NCBI GenBank assembly: GCA_964555235.1
Contig: CAZKRU010000056.1
Coordinates: 1 to 28,093, forward strand
Direction: 5' to 3'
Length of the DNA stretch: 28,093 nucleotides
From: CAZKRU01 sp964555235
Lineage (GTDB): Bacteria; Verrucomicrobiota; Verrucomicrobiia; Methylacidiphilales; CAMAQI01
Both the position numbers and the translations under genes were made by a program. The notes below the pieces were generated by a model, which was given only the letters and a program-made list of their open reading frames with translations, was not told the DNA's origin and searched no databases. Every line of letters starts with the position of its first letter. Position 1 is the first letter of the stretch. This document shows, piece after piece, positions 8,072 through 16,072 of the stretch.

Positions 8072-9106
8072 TTACGAAGTACTTTGTCCCAGTAAAAGTT
8101 CTGTCGGGAGAATGAGATCTGAAAAGACTTCGTCCATCTCTCCCGTGCATTTTAAAATCATTTCCGCCGCCATTTTTCCCAACCGATCCGGAGCTACTCC
8201 TGCCCCCGTGAGCGTCGGTGTCTCGAGCATCAACGACGGCGTCCGATCAAAGACCACCACATTGGCCTGCTGAGGAATCGCCACTTGATGCTGCAACAGT
8301 CCATCGACCACTCCTCGTCCCATCAGTCCACTAAAACAGATCCATGCGGTTGGAATTTTCCCACTCCCACACTTTTTTAGGATCAGCGGTACTGCATTTT
8401 TGCCAGCCTCCCGATCCGCAAGGGGGAGTTCAATTGTCATCAGCGCTGAGGTCGGTATCTTTCGCGAAAAAAGCGATTGCTTGACCGCTTCCAAACGCTG
8501 CTCGGCGCGTTGGGAACCCCGATTTCCGCCAACCCAAACGAATGATTGATGTCCCAAACCGATTAAATGCTTCACCAGTTGTTCCGCCGCCTGTAAATCG
8601 TTTCCCACAATTGAGTGGCATTTCCCAGAATAGCGCGCCGTAATCGCAACAATTCGCCTCTCTTTTTCACGCAATCGATCCAAAAAGGCTTCTTGAATCT
8701 GCCCCATGACCACAATTCCCCGCAACGCCCTCCGACTTTCAAAAAAATGGTGAAACACTTCTTCCGTCATCGTCGATTCATTCCCCAGATAAATCGTCTC
8801 ATGCCCTTGGGAGATCAGGAAATCATACATCCCCTGCTGAACATGTGCAAAAAAACTACTCTGATTCGCCAACGAAACCCCTTCCCTTAAGACATAGCCA
8901 ATTCCCATCTCGACTTTTTTGAATCCGTTGGTGGCGAGAGTCATTCCCTTGGGGCGATAGCCTTCACGATCCGCGTAACCCCAAATACGCCGATAGGAAC
9001 TCGACGAGACGCCTTCCTTTTTCCCATTCAGCACCATGGAAACCAGCGCCTGAGAAAGCCCCAGATCCCGCGCGATTTTTTTCTGGGAGATCCCCCGTGT
9101 TTTCAT
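8072..9106 (-). CDS. LacI-family transcriptional regulator (module 1)
   Basis: A 344-residue repressor-type protein. The N-terminal helix-turn-helix is ISQKKIARDLGLSQALVSMV with LNG following, then the hinge-side sequence GYRPKGM. The rest is a periplasmic-binding-protein-like sensor domain (VKHLIGLGHQSFVWVGG, then AWICFSGLMGRGVVDGL and VVVFDRTPSLMLETPTLTG). Such proteins bind palindromic operators and respond to a sugar or related ligand. The ATG at 9106 is chosen because GGAAGG at 9117-9122 lies ten bases upstream; two TTG codons just before it are less likely. It is the middle gene of the esterase operon. Its likely targets are the AT-rich operators at 10021 and nearby. It is a paralogue of the regulator at 16571-17605. 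Confidence 0.9.
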   Translation of the reverse strand: MKTRGISQKKIARDLGLSQALVSMVLNGKKEGVSSSSYRRIWGYADREGYRPKGMTLATNGFKKVEMGIGYVLREGVSLANQSSFFAHVQQGMYDFLISQGHETIYLGNESTMTEEVFHHFFESRRALRGIVVMGQIQEAFLDRLREKERRIVAITARYSGKCHSIVGNDLQAAEQLVKHLIGLGHQSFVWVGGNRGSQRAEQRLEAVKQSLFSRKIPTSALMTIELPLADREAGKNAVPLILKKCGSGKIPTAWICFSGLMGRGVVDGLLQHQVAIPQQANVVVFDRTPSLMLETPTLTGAGVAPDRLGKMAAEMILKCTGEMDEVFSDLILPTELLLGQSTS

Positions 9107-9124
9107 CAACAAAAGTCCTTCCGA

Positions 9125-10015
9125 TTATTCAATTAATTTCAATTCCGTCAAAAATCGTTGCATCTCTTTTTCGGTTTGAGCCTTCGCCGCTTCCCCGGCC
9201 GCACCAAATTTTGACGAATAATAACTGTGCCCCAGCCCTTCGAAGGTAATTAACTCGCATTTTATTTTTCGCTCCTTGAGCGTATTGCAAAATGCCACGG
9301 AATTCGCGTAGGGGACCGTCTCATCCACCGTTCCATGAAAGACCAGAGTGGGAGGCATCATCATCGGCATTCGCTGCGGCACCGAACAAGCCAATGCCTT
9401 AGCCGCATCCCCTCCAAAACGCTTGGATCCTCCATAACCACTATCCGTCGTATCGGTCACCGGATTCATCAGAAGCAACGCGACCGGAAGCGGATCCGGA
9501 CTCCCCGGATCATCCTTGCCAGGTCCCGCTCCGGGAATCGCCGCCCATGCCGCAACATGTCCTCCCGCCGAACCTCCCAACGAAATGATTTTACGCGGAT
9601 CGACTCCGAGCTCATCCGCATGCGCTTGGAGCCACTTCACCGCCGCACGACCATCGGAAACACAATCCTCCGGAGTTCCGCCAAGTCGCTTTCTCGTACG
9701 ATAATCCGGAGCCACCCCGACCATTCCATGCTGCGCCGCCCAGGTCGCCCAACCAATACTACTCTTCGGCGTTCCACTCGCCCAACCTCCCCCAAAAAAA
9801 CTCACCAGACAGGCGCGCTTTCCCTCCTTACTCCATCCTGAAGGCTTCACCACGTGCAAGCGCATTTCCGTTTCAACGGCGGGAGTCCCCGTGAGAACCT
9901 TGCGAAAAACAAATGGCTCGCTCCCAGGAAGCGAAAGCGGCGTCTCCTCCGGTGCTGAATCCGCCGCCGTTAACACTCCAGAGATCAGCCCCAACACCAA
10001 TAGTATAATTCGCAT
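9125..10015 (-). CDS. Exported alpha/beta hydrolase (esterase/lipase-like)
   Basis: A 296-residue protein with a signal peptide (MRIILLVLGLISGVLTAAD). The fold belongs to the esterase/lipase branch near acetylxylan-type esterases. The oxyanion-hole segment reads SFFGGGWASG, with Phe where HGGGW is usual. The nucleophile elbow is SLGGSAGGHVAAW (Ser about residue 149). The acid is in HGTVDETVPYANS and the catalytic His is in GLGHSYYS near the C-terminus. It probably removes acyl groups from sugars or small esters in the periplasm or outside. It is first in the operon with the LacI regulator 18 bases after its stop, so it is likely under that regulator's control. Confidence 0.85.
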   Translation of the reverse strand: MRIILLVLGLISGVLTAADSAPEETPLSLPGSEPFVFRKVLTGTPAVETEMRLHVVKPSGWSKEGKRACLVSFFGGGWASGTPKSSIGWATWAAQHGMVGVAPDYRTRKRLGGTPEDCVSDGRAAVKWLQAHADELGVDPRKIISLGGSAGGHVAAWAAIPGAGPGKDDPGSPDPLPVALLLMNPVTDTTDSGYGGSKRFGGDAAKALACSVPQRMPMMMPPTLVFHGTVDETVPYANSVAFCNTLKERKIKCELITFEGLGHSYYSSKFGAAGEAAKAQTEKEMQRFLTELKLIE

Positions 10016-10051
10016 CTTATAATATAATACTTATTATATTTAAATTGTCAA
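10013..10051 (-). promoter_or_regulatory. Promoter and operator of the esterase-LacI operon
   Basis: On the minus strand TTGACA (10046-10051) is followed after 16 bases by TATTAT (10024-10029), and the ATG (10013-10015) comes eight bases later, leaving almost no leader. A perfect inverted repeat AATATAATA-CT-TATTATATT at 10021-10040 covers the -10 box and is a good LacI-type operator. The motif ATACTTATTATA recurs at 10213-10224 before A2. Confidence 0.7.
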
Positions 10052-10180
10052 CAGCGTCGAATGGTTTCACCCTTGAGAAAATCGTTTTGAACTAAATCCA
10101 CACTTTACCTGATTGAAACTCCCCTCTGTTTAGTCGTGCTTTAAATAAAATAGCGACGTCCGCCTAAAGTTTGTTTATAT

Positions 10181-10225
10181 TAATAATTATTTGACCTGCA
10201 ATTAATAAAGTGATACTTATTATAC
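10181..10225 (+). promoter_or_regulatory. Probable promoter/operator region of cassette A2
   Basis: The 336-base gap 10016-10351 holds no gene. It contains TAATAATTATTT at 10181-10192, overlapping TTGACC at 10191-10196, then TACTTA 17 bases later. The TGATACTTATTATAC at 10211-10225 shares ATACTTATTATA with the esterase operator. Both motif types seen elsewhere in the window are therefore present, so both regulators might act here. The -10 box is weak. Unlike its siblings, this promoter leaves a leader of more than 120 bases. Confidence 0.5.
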
Positions 10226-10304
10226 AGTGCAACAATCTCCTCATTTACCCCAAGATCAATCCTCCTCGAAAGTGAGCTCGCGCTTCTCCTTGATCTCTCC
10301 CTGT

Positions 10305-10329
10305 CACCTGAGTATGGTACTCAAAGGTG
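10305..10329 (+). promoter_or_regulatory. Hairpin just upstream of cassette A2
   Basis: CACCT-GAGTA-TGG-TACTC-AA-AGGTG can fold into a ten-pair stem with a two-base bulge and a three-base loop. It ends 22 bases before the A2 start codon, so it lies in the predicted leader and could affect ribosome access. It matches no known riboswitch that I recognise. Confidence 0.35.
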
Positions 10330-10351
10330 CTTCCTTGATCCATTCTCTCCC

Positions 10352-13300
10352 ATGAAGCCTGAATTCACTCCCTCCTCAACCTTCCCCTGGCATCAACTTC
10401 GCAAGTGGCGACGCTTCCGTGCCTGTCGGAGCACTCAATCACGTTCCGGAATGGCGATCGTTCTTTCTCTTTTCGGGATCTCCATCATCAGCATGGTCAT
10501 CGTTACGTTCTTTGTCCGTACCGGAATGAATCGCCAAATTATTTTTGCCTCCCGTTCCGACCTTCAATCAGAGCTTCTTGGTCGAGTCGCAAGTGAAGTC
10601 ATTCTCGGTCAACTCCGCGAAGAAATTCGCCTTGGATCCACTCGCTTCGGCAAAAACGGAACCCCTTCTGACAACACTCCCCCGCACATCTACCTCCCCC
10701 TCAGTTCTAACGACCTGAACCCCAAAAGTTCCGGCCTCGCCTCCTCGAAGCGAGGGACTCTTCTTAAAATCTCCTCCGAAACGCCCGCTTATCCGGGAAG
10801 CCGTCTCCTCGCCTCTTCGCTTCCAACCGACGAGAACCGGAGCGACTCCGGAAAACTTTCGCAGCAATTTTGGTATGAGCGTGCCGCCATGGGACAAACC
10901 AACCTGATCCCTCGCTGGGTGTTAATGACCGCCCGCGGCGTCACCAACCAGTGGAACCCCGAAAACAAATCTCAACCGCTCATCGGGCGTTTTGCTTATG
11001 CGATTTATGACGAAGGCGCATTGCTGGATCTGAATGTCGCGGGAGCGCATCCCAATTATCAGAAAAAATATCCAAAGGAGATGGGAGAAAAATCAGGAAC
11101 CGTCTTTGCAGATCTGACGATTATCCCCGGAATTACTCTTCAAACCGCCGAATCCCTTCTTCTATGGAGAAATCCCCGTAATCTGGTCGATTTCGAATCA
11201 TACACCAACTACCTCCATACGGCCGGTCCAATGAATGGATTTCTCGACTGTCAAAACGGAAACAACACTTTTCTCGCGCGCACAGATCTCATTGATTACG
11301 CTAAAACACATCAATTTTCGGATGCGCTTCCCTATCTCACACATTTCTCTCGAGAAAAATCCTCCCCCAGCTGGTATCCGACCTTCAACGGTCAAGCTTC
11401 CAGCACCTTTAACCATCGTTCCCTTTTCCATTTCGAGTACGCCAATGAAATGGACCTCCCTTGGAATAAAAATCTGATCTCCTACAATCGGAATTTCGCT
11501 AATTTGCGAGACTCCTCCGGAAAATCGCTTCTTCTGAAACGCTTTGCTCTTTCCCGAATCAAACTCCTCACCACCGCTCCCTCGACCGTCGATAAAAGCC
11601 ACGATATTTATAAATATTTTGGACTGACCCGAAGCGATGAAAATTCTCCCTGGACTTATAATCACGGCTGTAAATCCAGCTCCGGAAACACTCTGATTTA
11701 CGAACTGCACAACCCTGAGTTTATTGCTGCGAAACGGGAACCCGATTTTTTCGAGTTACTTCAAGCAGGCATTCTCTCAGGATCCACCGGGCTCACGGTT
11801 AATTCCAGCGAAGCAAGCCTCATCGAGGGAATGTTCCGAACAGAGCAAGTTGACAGCATTCTACGGCCCTATCACATTCTCAAGATCGGGCTTAATCTCA
11901 TCGATCAATACGATTCTGATAACTTTCCCACCGCAATCACCCTCAAAGGACGCACTTACATCGACCCCATTACGATCACACTTCCTGATCCAAGCCAAGA
12001 TGCCCTTGACGTAACCCTCACTGGCCAGGAAGTACTACCCGTTCTCAGCGAATTTTATACGACCGCCTATCGCCCTCGGTCTGGATCGCTCGGTCAAAAT
12101 GCTTTCCGCGATGATATCCATGCATGGATGGAATTTGAAGTCTGGAGTCCCTATCGTGAAGCCACGAACAGCGCACTCCTCGCAAACGGACCTCAAAGTT
12201 TTAAAATTGAATTCACCAGCGGGACTTATGTCTCCCGCGCCCGAAAAGCGAGTAGTGTTTGGGGAGCCCTCGTTTCACTCCGTGGATCCAATGTCGTTTT
12301 TTCCGCAACAACCAATTTTTCAAAGCCCACCATGCTCAATCAAGCCCATCTCTCTCAGCCTTCCCCGCACTATCTTCCAGATGGGGGAGATGGCCGCGCG
12401 ATTTCCGGTTTACATCTCGGCCATGTCACCGCTCCAGAAAACTCCGCCCCGCTGAATTCCCCCACTGCTGGCGGAGCGAATTGGGAATATAATTACTTCA
12501 TCTTTACCAATGCATCGCTCACCATGAAATACCTTAAAAGAGGCGGGAATCCTGCCTCTTCAGCATCCTGGATTCCTTATCAGACTCATTCCGCCATGGG
12601 GGGGCCTACCTTCAATGACCCTATCGCAGGAGTTCAAGAATACGCACTCGGTAATTGGAGATCGAACACCAACTCCACCATCAATTTTACTGTCCTCACC
12701 AAAAACTATGGCGGGACGGTTGGAACACTTCCTCTCGGCAATAATTACTTTGCTCCTCCAGATCCTCGAACCAGTCGTCTCGGTTTTTATGGCGTCAGGA
12801 ATAATTCTTCTGCGGGTGATCACTGGAGACTCAATGGAGAACTTAATAAAATCAACTCAGAAGTCCTTTATCGACGGCCGGCCGGAAGTCGCGTTTATCC
12901 CATATGGCCCTCTTGCTACTCGGGAGCTGCAGCGCCGGGCTTGATCTACCCTTCCTACTTCACCGACAACAAATCCGACAGCAGCACCTATTATAAAGAT
13001 CTCGATGGAGTGGTTCGCCGTGCTGATGGCAATGCCAGCAAAGGGATTTATCCAAACGATTATCAACGCGACAACGACAAACAGATCATTCTCAATCGTC
13101 CTTTCAGAAGCGTTGCTGAAATGGGTTATGCGTATCGCGATCTTCCCTGGAAGAGTCTCGATTTCTTCTCAAAGAACAGTGGCGATGCCGCTCTCCTCGA
13201 TCTCTTCTGTCTTGAAGAGGAACCCGAAGTCGTCGCCGGCCGCGTCAGCCTCAACACCCCTTACGCCTCTATTGTTCAATCCCTCCTTCAAGGCGCTACC

Positions 13301-13690
13301 ATTGACTCCGAAGGCAAAGTATTCCTCAACGATAACCACTCCACCCCTCCTGCCACCATCGCCGCCAACTACGTCAAAGATTCCTCCACACGCCTGAATC
13401 GTTCGGAAATTGCGACACGTCTCGATAACTATTATCCGGAAACCTCCGATATGAACGTCGCCATCAAGAACCGTCGCGAAGCCGTTCCTCGCGCGCTCTC
13501 CGACTCCATGCAATCTCGTACCTGGAACCTCATGATCGATCTCGTTGTTCAAGCCGGGCAAATGCCTCCGGGCGCCCAGACGCTGGATCACTTCAAGGTT
13601 CGAGGTCAAAAAAGATATTGGGTTCATCTTGCCATCGATCGATTTACCGCCGAGATTATTGATCAACAAATTGAACCGATCGCAGAGTAA
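10352..13690 (+). CDS. Verru_Chthon cassette protein A (A2), GspK-like
   Basis: A 1112-residue paralogue of A1. The order is the same: a basic N-terminus, the prepilin-like SG-MAIVLSLFGISIISMVIVTFF with Leu at mature position 5, YDEGALLDLNVAG near residue 218, IIPGITLQTAESLLLWR near 258, and GRVSLNTPYASIVQSLL near 962. The roughly 220 C-terminal residues from YYKDLDG onward are nearly the same as in A1. Residues about 585-870 (glycine-, serine- and asparagine-rich strands) differ. It is probably a GspK-like minor pseudopilin anchored in the inner membrane. It heads an operon with the 220-residue partner (five-base gap) and D (four-base overlap). There is no clear Shine-Dalgarno. Confidence 0.85.
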   Translation: MKPEFTPSSTFPWHQLRKWRRFRACRSTQSRSGMAIVLSLFGISIISMVIVTFFVRTGMNRQIIFASRSDLQSELLGRVASEVILGQLREEIRLGSTRFGKNGTPSDNTPPHIYLPLSSNDLNPKSSGLASSKRGTLLKISSETPAYPGSRLLASSLPTDENRSDSGKLSQQFWYERAAMGQTNLIPRWVLMTARGVTNQWNPENKSQPLIGRFAYAIYDEGALLDLNVAGAHPNYQKKYPKEMGEKSGTVFADLTIIPGITLQTAESLLLWRNPRNLVDFESYTNYLHTAGPMNGFLDCQNGNNTFLARTDLIDYAKTHQFSDALPYLTHFSREKSSPSWYPTFNGQASSTFNHRSLFHFEYANEMDLPWNKNLISYNRNFANLRDSSGKSLLLKRFALSRIKLLTTAPSTVDKSHDIYKYFGLTRSDENSPWTYNHGCKSSSGNTLIYELHNPEFIAAKREPDFFELLQAGILSGSTGLTVNSSEASLIEGMFRTEQVDSILRPYHILKIGLNLIDQYDSDNFPTAITLKGRTYIDPITITLPDPSQDALDVTLTGQEVLPVLSEFYTTAYRPRSGSLGQNAFRDDIHAWMEFEVWSPYREATNSALLANGPQSFKIEFTSGTYVSRARKASSVWGALVSLRGSNVVFSATTNFSKPTMLNQAHLSQPSPHYLPDGGDGRAISGLHLGHVTAPENSAPLNSPTAGGANWEYNYFIFTNASLTMKYLKRGGNPASSASWIPYQTHSAMGGPTFNDPIAGVQEYALGNWRSNTNSTINFTVLTKNYGGTVGTLPLGNNYFAPPDPRTSRLGFYGVRNNSSAGDHWRLNGELNKINSEVLYRRPAGSRVYPIWPSCYSGAAAPGLIYPSYFTDNKSDSSTYYKDLDGVVRRADGNASKGIYPNDYQRDNDKQIILNRPFRSVAEMGYAYRDLPWKSLDFFSKNSGDAALLDLFCLEEEPEVVAGRVSLNTPYASIVQSLLQGATIDSEGKVFLNDNHSTPPATIAANYVKDSSTRLNRSEIATRLDNYYPETSDMNVAIKNRREAVPRALSDSMQSRTWNLMIDLVVQAGQMPPGAQTLDHFKVRGQKRYWVHLAIDRFTAEIIDQQIEPIAE

Positions 13691-13695
13691 CTCCG

Positions 13696-14358
13696 ATGCG
13701 TCTTTTTTTTCTTTTGAATCTCCTGGCCCTCCCCCCCCTCCTCGCTCAGGAACCGGCTCTGAAGTTCGACGCACTTCTTCCTCAAAAATGTGAATGGCGC
13801 GCCACCTGGACCGAAATCCCCTCCACCCATAAAGAGATTGAAACCACTCAAGCGCTTCGCCTTTACAAATTCTTCCTCCTCCCCATTCGCCCTCTCGCTC
13901 GAGTTCAAACCGCACTCTGGACTCGTTACGAACCGATTTACCGTGCCAAAGTTCAGTGGTCCGATGGTGTCATGACCGAAAGCTGGCTCCACGAAAAAAT
14001 CGCCGTCATCGGCAATATTCCAAAATCCGGAGACCCACAAACTTTCGAAGTGAAGAGCAAACCGAAAATTTTCTACAACCACGTTGATCTTTTTGAACTC
14101 TGGTGGGTGAAAGAGGAACACTTTAAGGGCGAAGTTCTTTTCCAAAAAACCAAGTGCCGCCATTATCATGATGGCGACGGACGTCAGGCCTGGTTTTCAG
14201 TCGAAACCCGCAAACCTCTCGCCATTCAAAACGGCAATGTGCAAATCGCCTACGAATTTCTTTCGGAGCCGCTCAGTCTGATTGTCCCCGACGAAATTCA
14301 AAAAATCCTTCAAATGCATCATGCCATTCAAGGCCAAAAAAAACAGGAGCAACGATGA
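13696..14358 (+). CDS. Exported partner of cassette protein A2 (220 residues)
   Basis: The paralogue of the protein at 6632-7294, with the same length and a signal peptide (MRLFFLLNLLALPPLLAQE). Conserved blocks are CEWRATWTEIPSTHKEIETT, WTRYEPIYRAKVQWSDGVMT, and LFELWWVKEEHFKGEVLFQK followed by TKCRHY. I do not recognise the family. It starts five bases after A2, and its stop overlaps the start of D by four bases (ATGA), so translation of the three is coupled. Keeping the same spacing and partner in both modules suggests it binds, folds or delivers something for A. It is likely periplasmic. Confidence 0.75.
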   Translation: MRLFFLLNLLALPPLLAQEPALKFDALLPQKCEWRATWTEIPSTHKEIETTQALRLYKFFLLPIRPLARVQTALWTRYEPIYRAKVQWSDGVMTESWLHEKIAVIGNIPKSGDPQTFEVKSKPKIFYNHVDLFELWWVKEEHFKGEVLFQKTKCRHYHDGDGRQAWFSVETRKPLAIQNGNVQIAYEFLSEPLSLIVPDEIQKILQMHHAIQGQKKQEQR

Positions 14359-14963
14359 AACTTCAAACTACATCTCGGGGATTCTCACTGATAGAACTTC
14401 TCGTCGTCCTCGGTCTCATGCTCCTCATTGCCTCGATCTCTATGCTCTCCTTTCAACAATTTAATCAAACGAAAATTCAGAATGTTTTGTCTGAAATCGG
14501 ATTCCTTCTGGAGCAAGCCCAAGTACAAACCATGGCAACACGCAAACCGGTGCGCGTCGGATTTTCCAGCGGAGAACATGGACTCACAATCATCGCCATT
14601 CAAAGCACCTGGGATCATCTCCCCGCCGATGAGATCGACGCCAGTCTCCTCAAGCCGGGCGCGTGGACTCCGATTTCAAAATCACTCTCTTATCCGGATA
14701 TCGAATTGATCACCGCTCCGGGAACCACCGCGGAAGATTCCATCCAAAGCACCGAACTCGCCCCCTTCACCCAAAGAATCTCCGGCGAGCCACGCGAATT
14801 CCCCGTATCACTCCAATTTTCCGGAACCGGAGCGGTCATCATTCGCAACAACCACAACCCTCACCATATTCACATTGATCTCCGTTCCAAACGCAATCAA
14901 AAACGCACCGGCTCGATTCTCGTCTCCACCACCACAGGAAAAGTGACTTCCCAAGAGCCTTGA
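14355..14963 (+). CDS. Verru_Chthon cassette protein D, GspH/FimT-like prepilin protein
   Basis: A 202-residue protein with a type IV prepilin start: a nine-residue leader ending in Gly, then FSLIELLVVLGLMLLIASIS with Glu at mature position 5. The following SEIGFLLEQAQVQTMATRKP with VRVGF after it matches the pattern of GspH/FimT minor pseudopilins. Cleavage by a prepilin peptidase is expected; none is encoded here. It is the last gene of the A2 operon and converges with C. The length agrees with the D family. The match to GspH is my inference from the order of elements, not from a search. Confidence 0.8.
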   Translation: MKLQTTSRGFSLIELLVVLGLMLLIASISMLSFQQFNQTKIQNVLSEIGFLLEQAQVQTMATRKPVRVGFSSGEHGLTIIAIQSTWDHLPADEIDASLLKPGAWTPISKSLSYPDIELITAPGTTAEDSIQSTELAPFTQRISGEPREFPVSLQFSGTGAVIIRNNHNPHHIHIDLRSKRNQKRTGSILVSTTTGKVTSQEP

Positions 14964-15023
14964 GCTTTTCTCACACAAAACATTGCCAATAGAACTTGCT
15001 GAACGGCTGTGATGGGAACCGTC

Positions 15024-15130
15024 TCACACAAAGGCACGAAGTCACAAAGGAAACCTATCTTGAGTTGAGAAAACGATCAAAACTACTCCATCCTGAACCA
15101 AAACTTCGTGAGCTTCGTGCCTTTGTGTGA
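15024..15130. terminator. Perfect 18-base inverted repeat between convergent D and C
   Basis: TCACACAAAGGCACGAAG at 15024-15041 is exactly mirrored at 15113-15130 across a 71-base loop. It fills most of the 190-base gap between the stops of D and C, where no gene is seen. This sequence type (cacaaaggcacgaag) looks like a dispersed repeat. Its place fits a bidirectional terminator, though there is no T-run. Confidence 0.5.
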
Positions 15131-15153
15131 AAAGATCCGCCTCAGGATCTCTC

Positions 15154-16068
15154 TCACTTCATCGGATAAAATCGCTCAAACACTTGAACTGCTTGGGCGG
15201 CCTTCAAGGGAACTCCCTCGGAGAAACCTTTAAAATCCGTATCCATGATTTGACTCCAACGCTGCATCGGAGTCTCCCCGTCTTTAAAATGACCGAGCCT
15301 TTCAGAAAGCTGCATCAGGTGAGACGCCTTCACGATTTTCCGGCTCTCGGCATCCAGAATTGCAATCGAAACCACCATCGATGCAATATTGGTCATCTCC
15401 GGCATTGCTCCGACCAACCTTCCGTCACTCTTCCGCAAGAAACCCGTTTCCATTTTAAAAACGGCCTCTGAAATCAAATCATACTCGGAGGCTTTTAAAT
15501 CCAACTCTCCGGGAAGCTCTTTGAGCGATTGAGGTCTTCCTCCTGCATTCATCCCCATAAATCCTCGATCCGACCAACGGTACCCTTTGACGCCTCGATA
15601 AAGCATCGGATGGGAATCCTCTCCCCCTCGCATTTGGTAGGCAATGAGCGAAAGCTCTCGATCCCCATTCCACCCCTTGATTCGACTGATAAAGCGCAGC
15701 GAATCCTCCCCCGGAGCCGCATTCGTAAAATGATAATCCATATCTCTACGATGCGGCATCAGTGATAAATCGTATCCAATGCGATCCAACACAAACCGCG
15801 CTTGCTGCACTTCACCGACAGAACGAAGACTGACTTGAGTGGTTCGAAAGGCCAATCCAGTGATTTCCGAAATCATCACCCACAAAATCGTGAGGATCGT
15901 GATCGAAACCAACATTTCAATTAACGTGAAAGCATTTCTGCCTCGCGCAGAGTCGCGGAGACCAGAGAGGGCCAAATTCAGATTTAAATCAAAAAGTGGA
16001 TCGCCTCGGCGCTCTCCGCGACTCCGCGCGAAAACCATCCGATTCAGTGGAAAATCAAAAAAATGCAT
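15154..16068 (-). CDS. Verru_Chthon cassette protein C, GspJ/PilW-like prepilin protein
   Basis: A 304-residue protein when started at the ATG at 16068, which lies four bases after the stop of B. The prepilin motif is RNA-FTLIEMLVSITILTILW, with Glu at mature position 5 and Ala rather than Gly before the cut. The next helix (VGEVQQARFVLDRIGYDL) is like GspJ/PilW. The leader is about 46 residues, far longer than the usual 6-20, because an 87-base palindromic repeat (15944-16030) is read in frame as about 29 residues. A later start at 16038 is possible, while the longer frame to 16125 would overlap B. It is cotranscribed with B and the LacI regulator. Confidence 0.8.
   Translation of the reverse strand: MHFFDFPLNRMVFARSRGERRGDPLFDLNLNLALSGLRDSARGRNAFTLIEMLVSITILTILWVMISEITGLAFRTTQVSLRSVGEVQQARFVLDRIGYDLSLMPHRRDMDYHFTNAAPGEDSLRFISRIKGWNGDRELSLIAYQMRGGEDSHPMLYRGVKGYRWSDRGFMGMNAGGRPQSLKELPGELDLKASEYDLISEAVFKMETGFLRKSDGRLVGAMPEMTNIASMVVSIAILDAESRKIVKASHLMQLSERLGHFKDGETPMQRWSQIMDTDFKGFSEGVPLKAAQAVQVFERFYPMK
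15944..16030. repeat. Palindromic repeat inserted in the C gene leader
   Basis: CGCGCAGAGTCGCGGAGA at 15944-15961 is mirrored at 16013-16030 with 17 of 18 bases pairing. The unit is 87 bases, exactly 29 codons, and keeps the frame open. It belongs to the same family as the inverted repeat at 3000-3059. It encodes an Arg-rich stretch (ARSRGERRGD and LRDSARGR at the ends). Confidence 0.75.
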
Positions 16069-16072
16069 CGGT

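Noticed and set aside
10305..10329. Riboswitch before cassette A2
   Set aside because: Only one simple bulged hairpin is visible, with no conserved core of a known class, so it is kept as a plain hairpin.
13169..13915. Long minus-strand frames opposite A1, A2, ychF and mqnC (also 5769-6605, 20485-21648)
   Set aside because: They lie wholly opposite genes with strong family support and their residues are the antisense of those genes.
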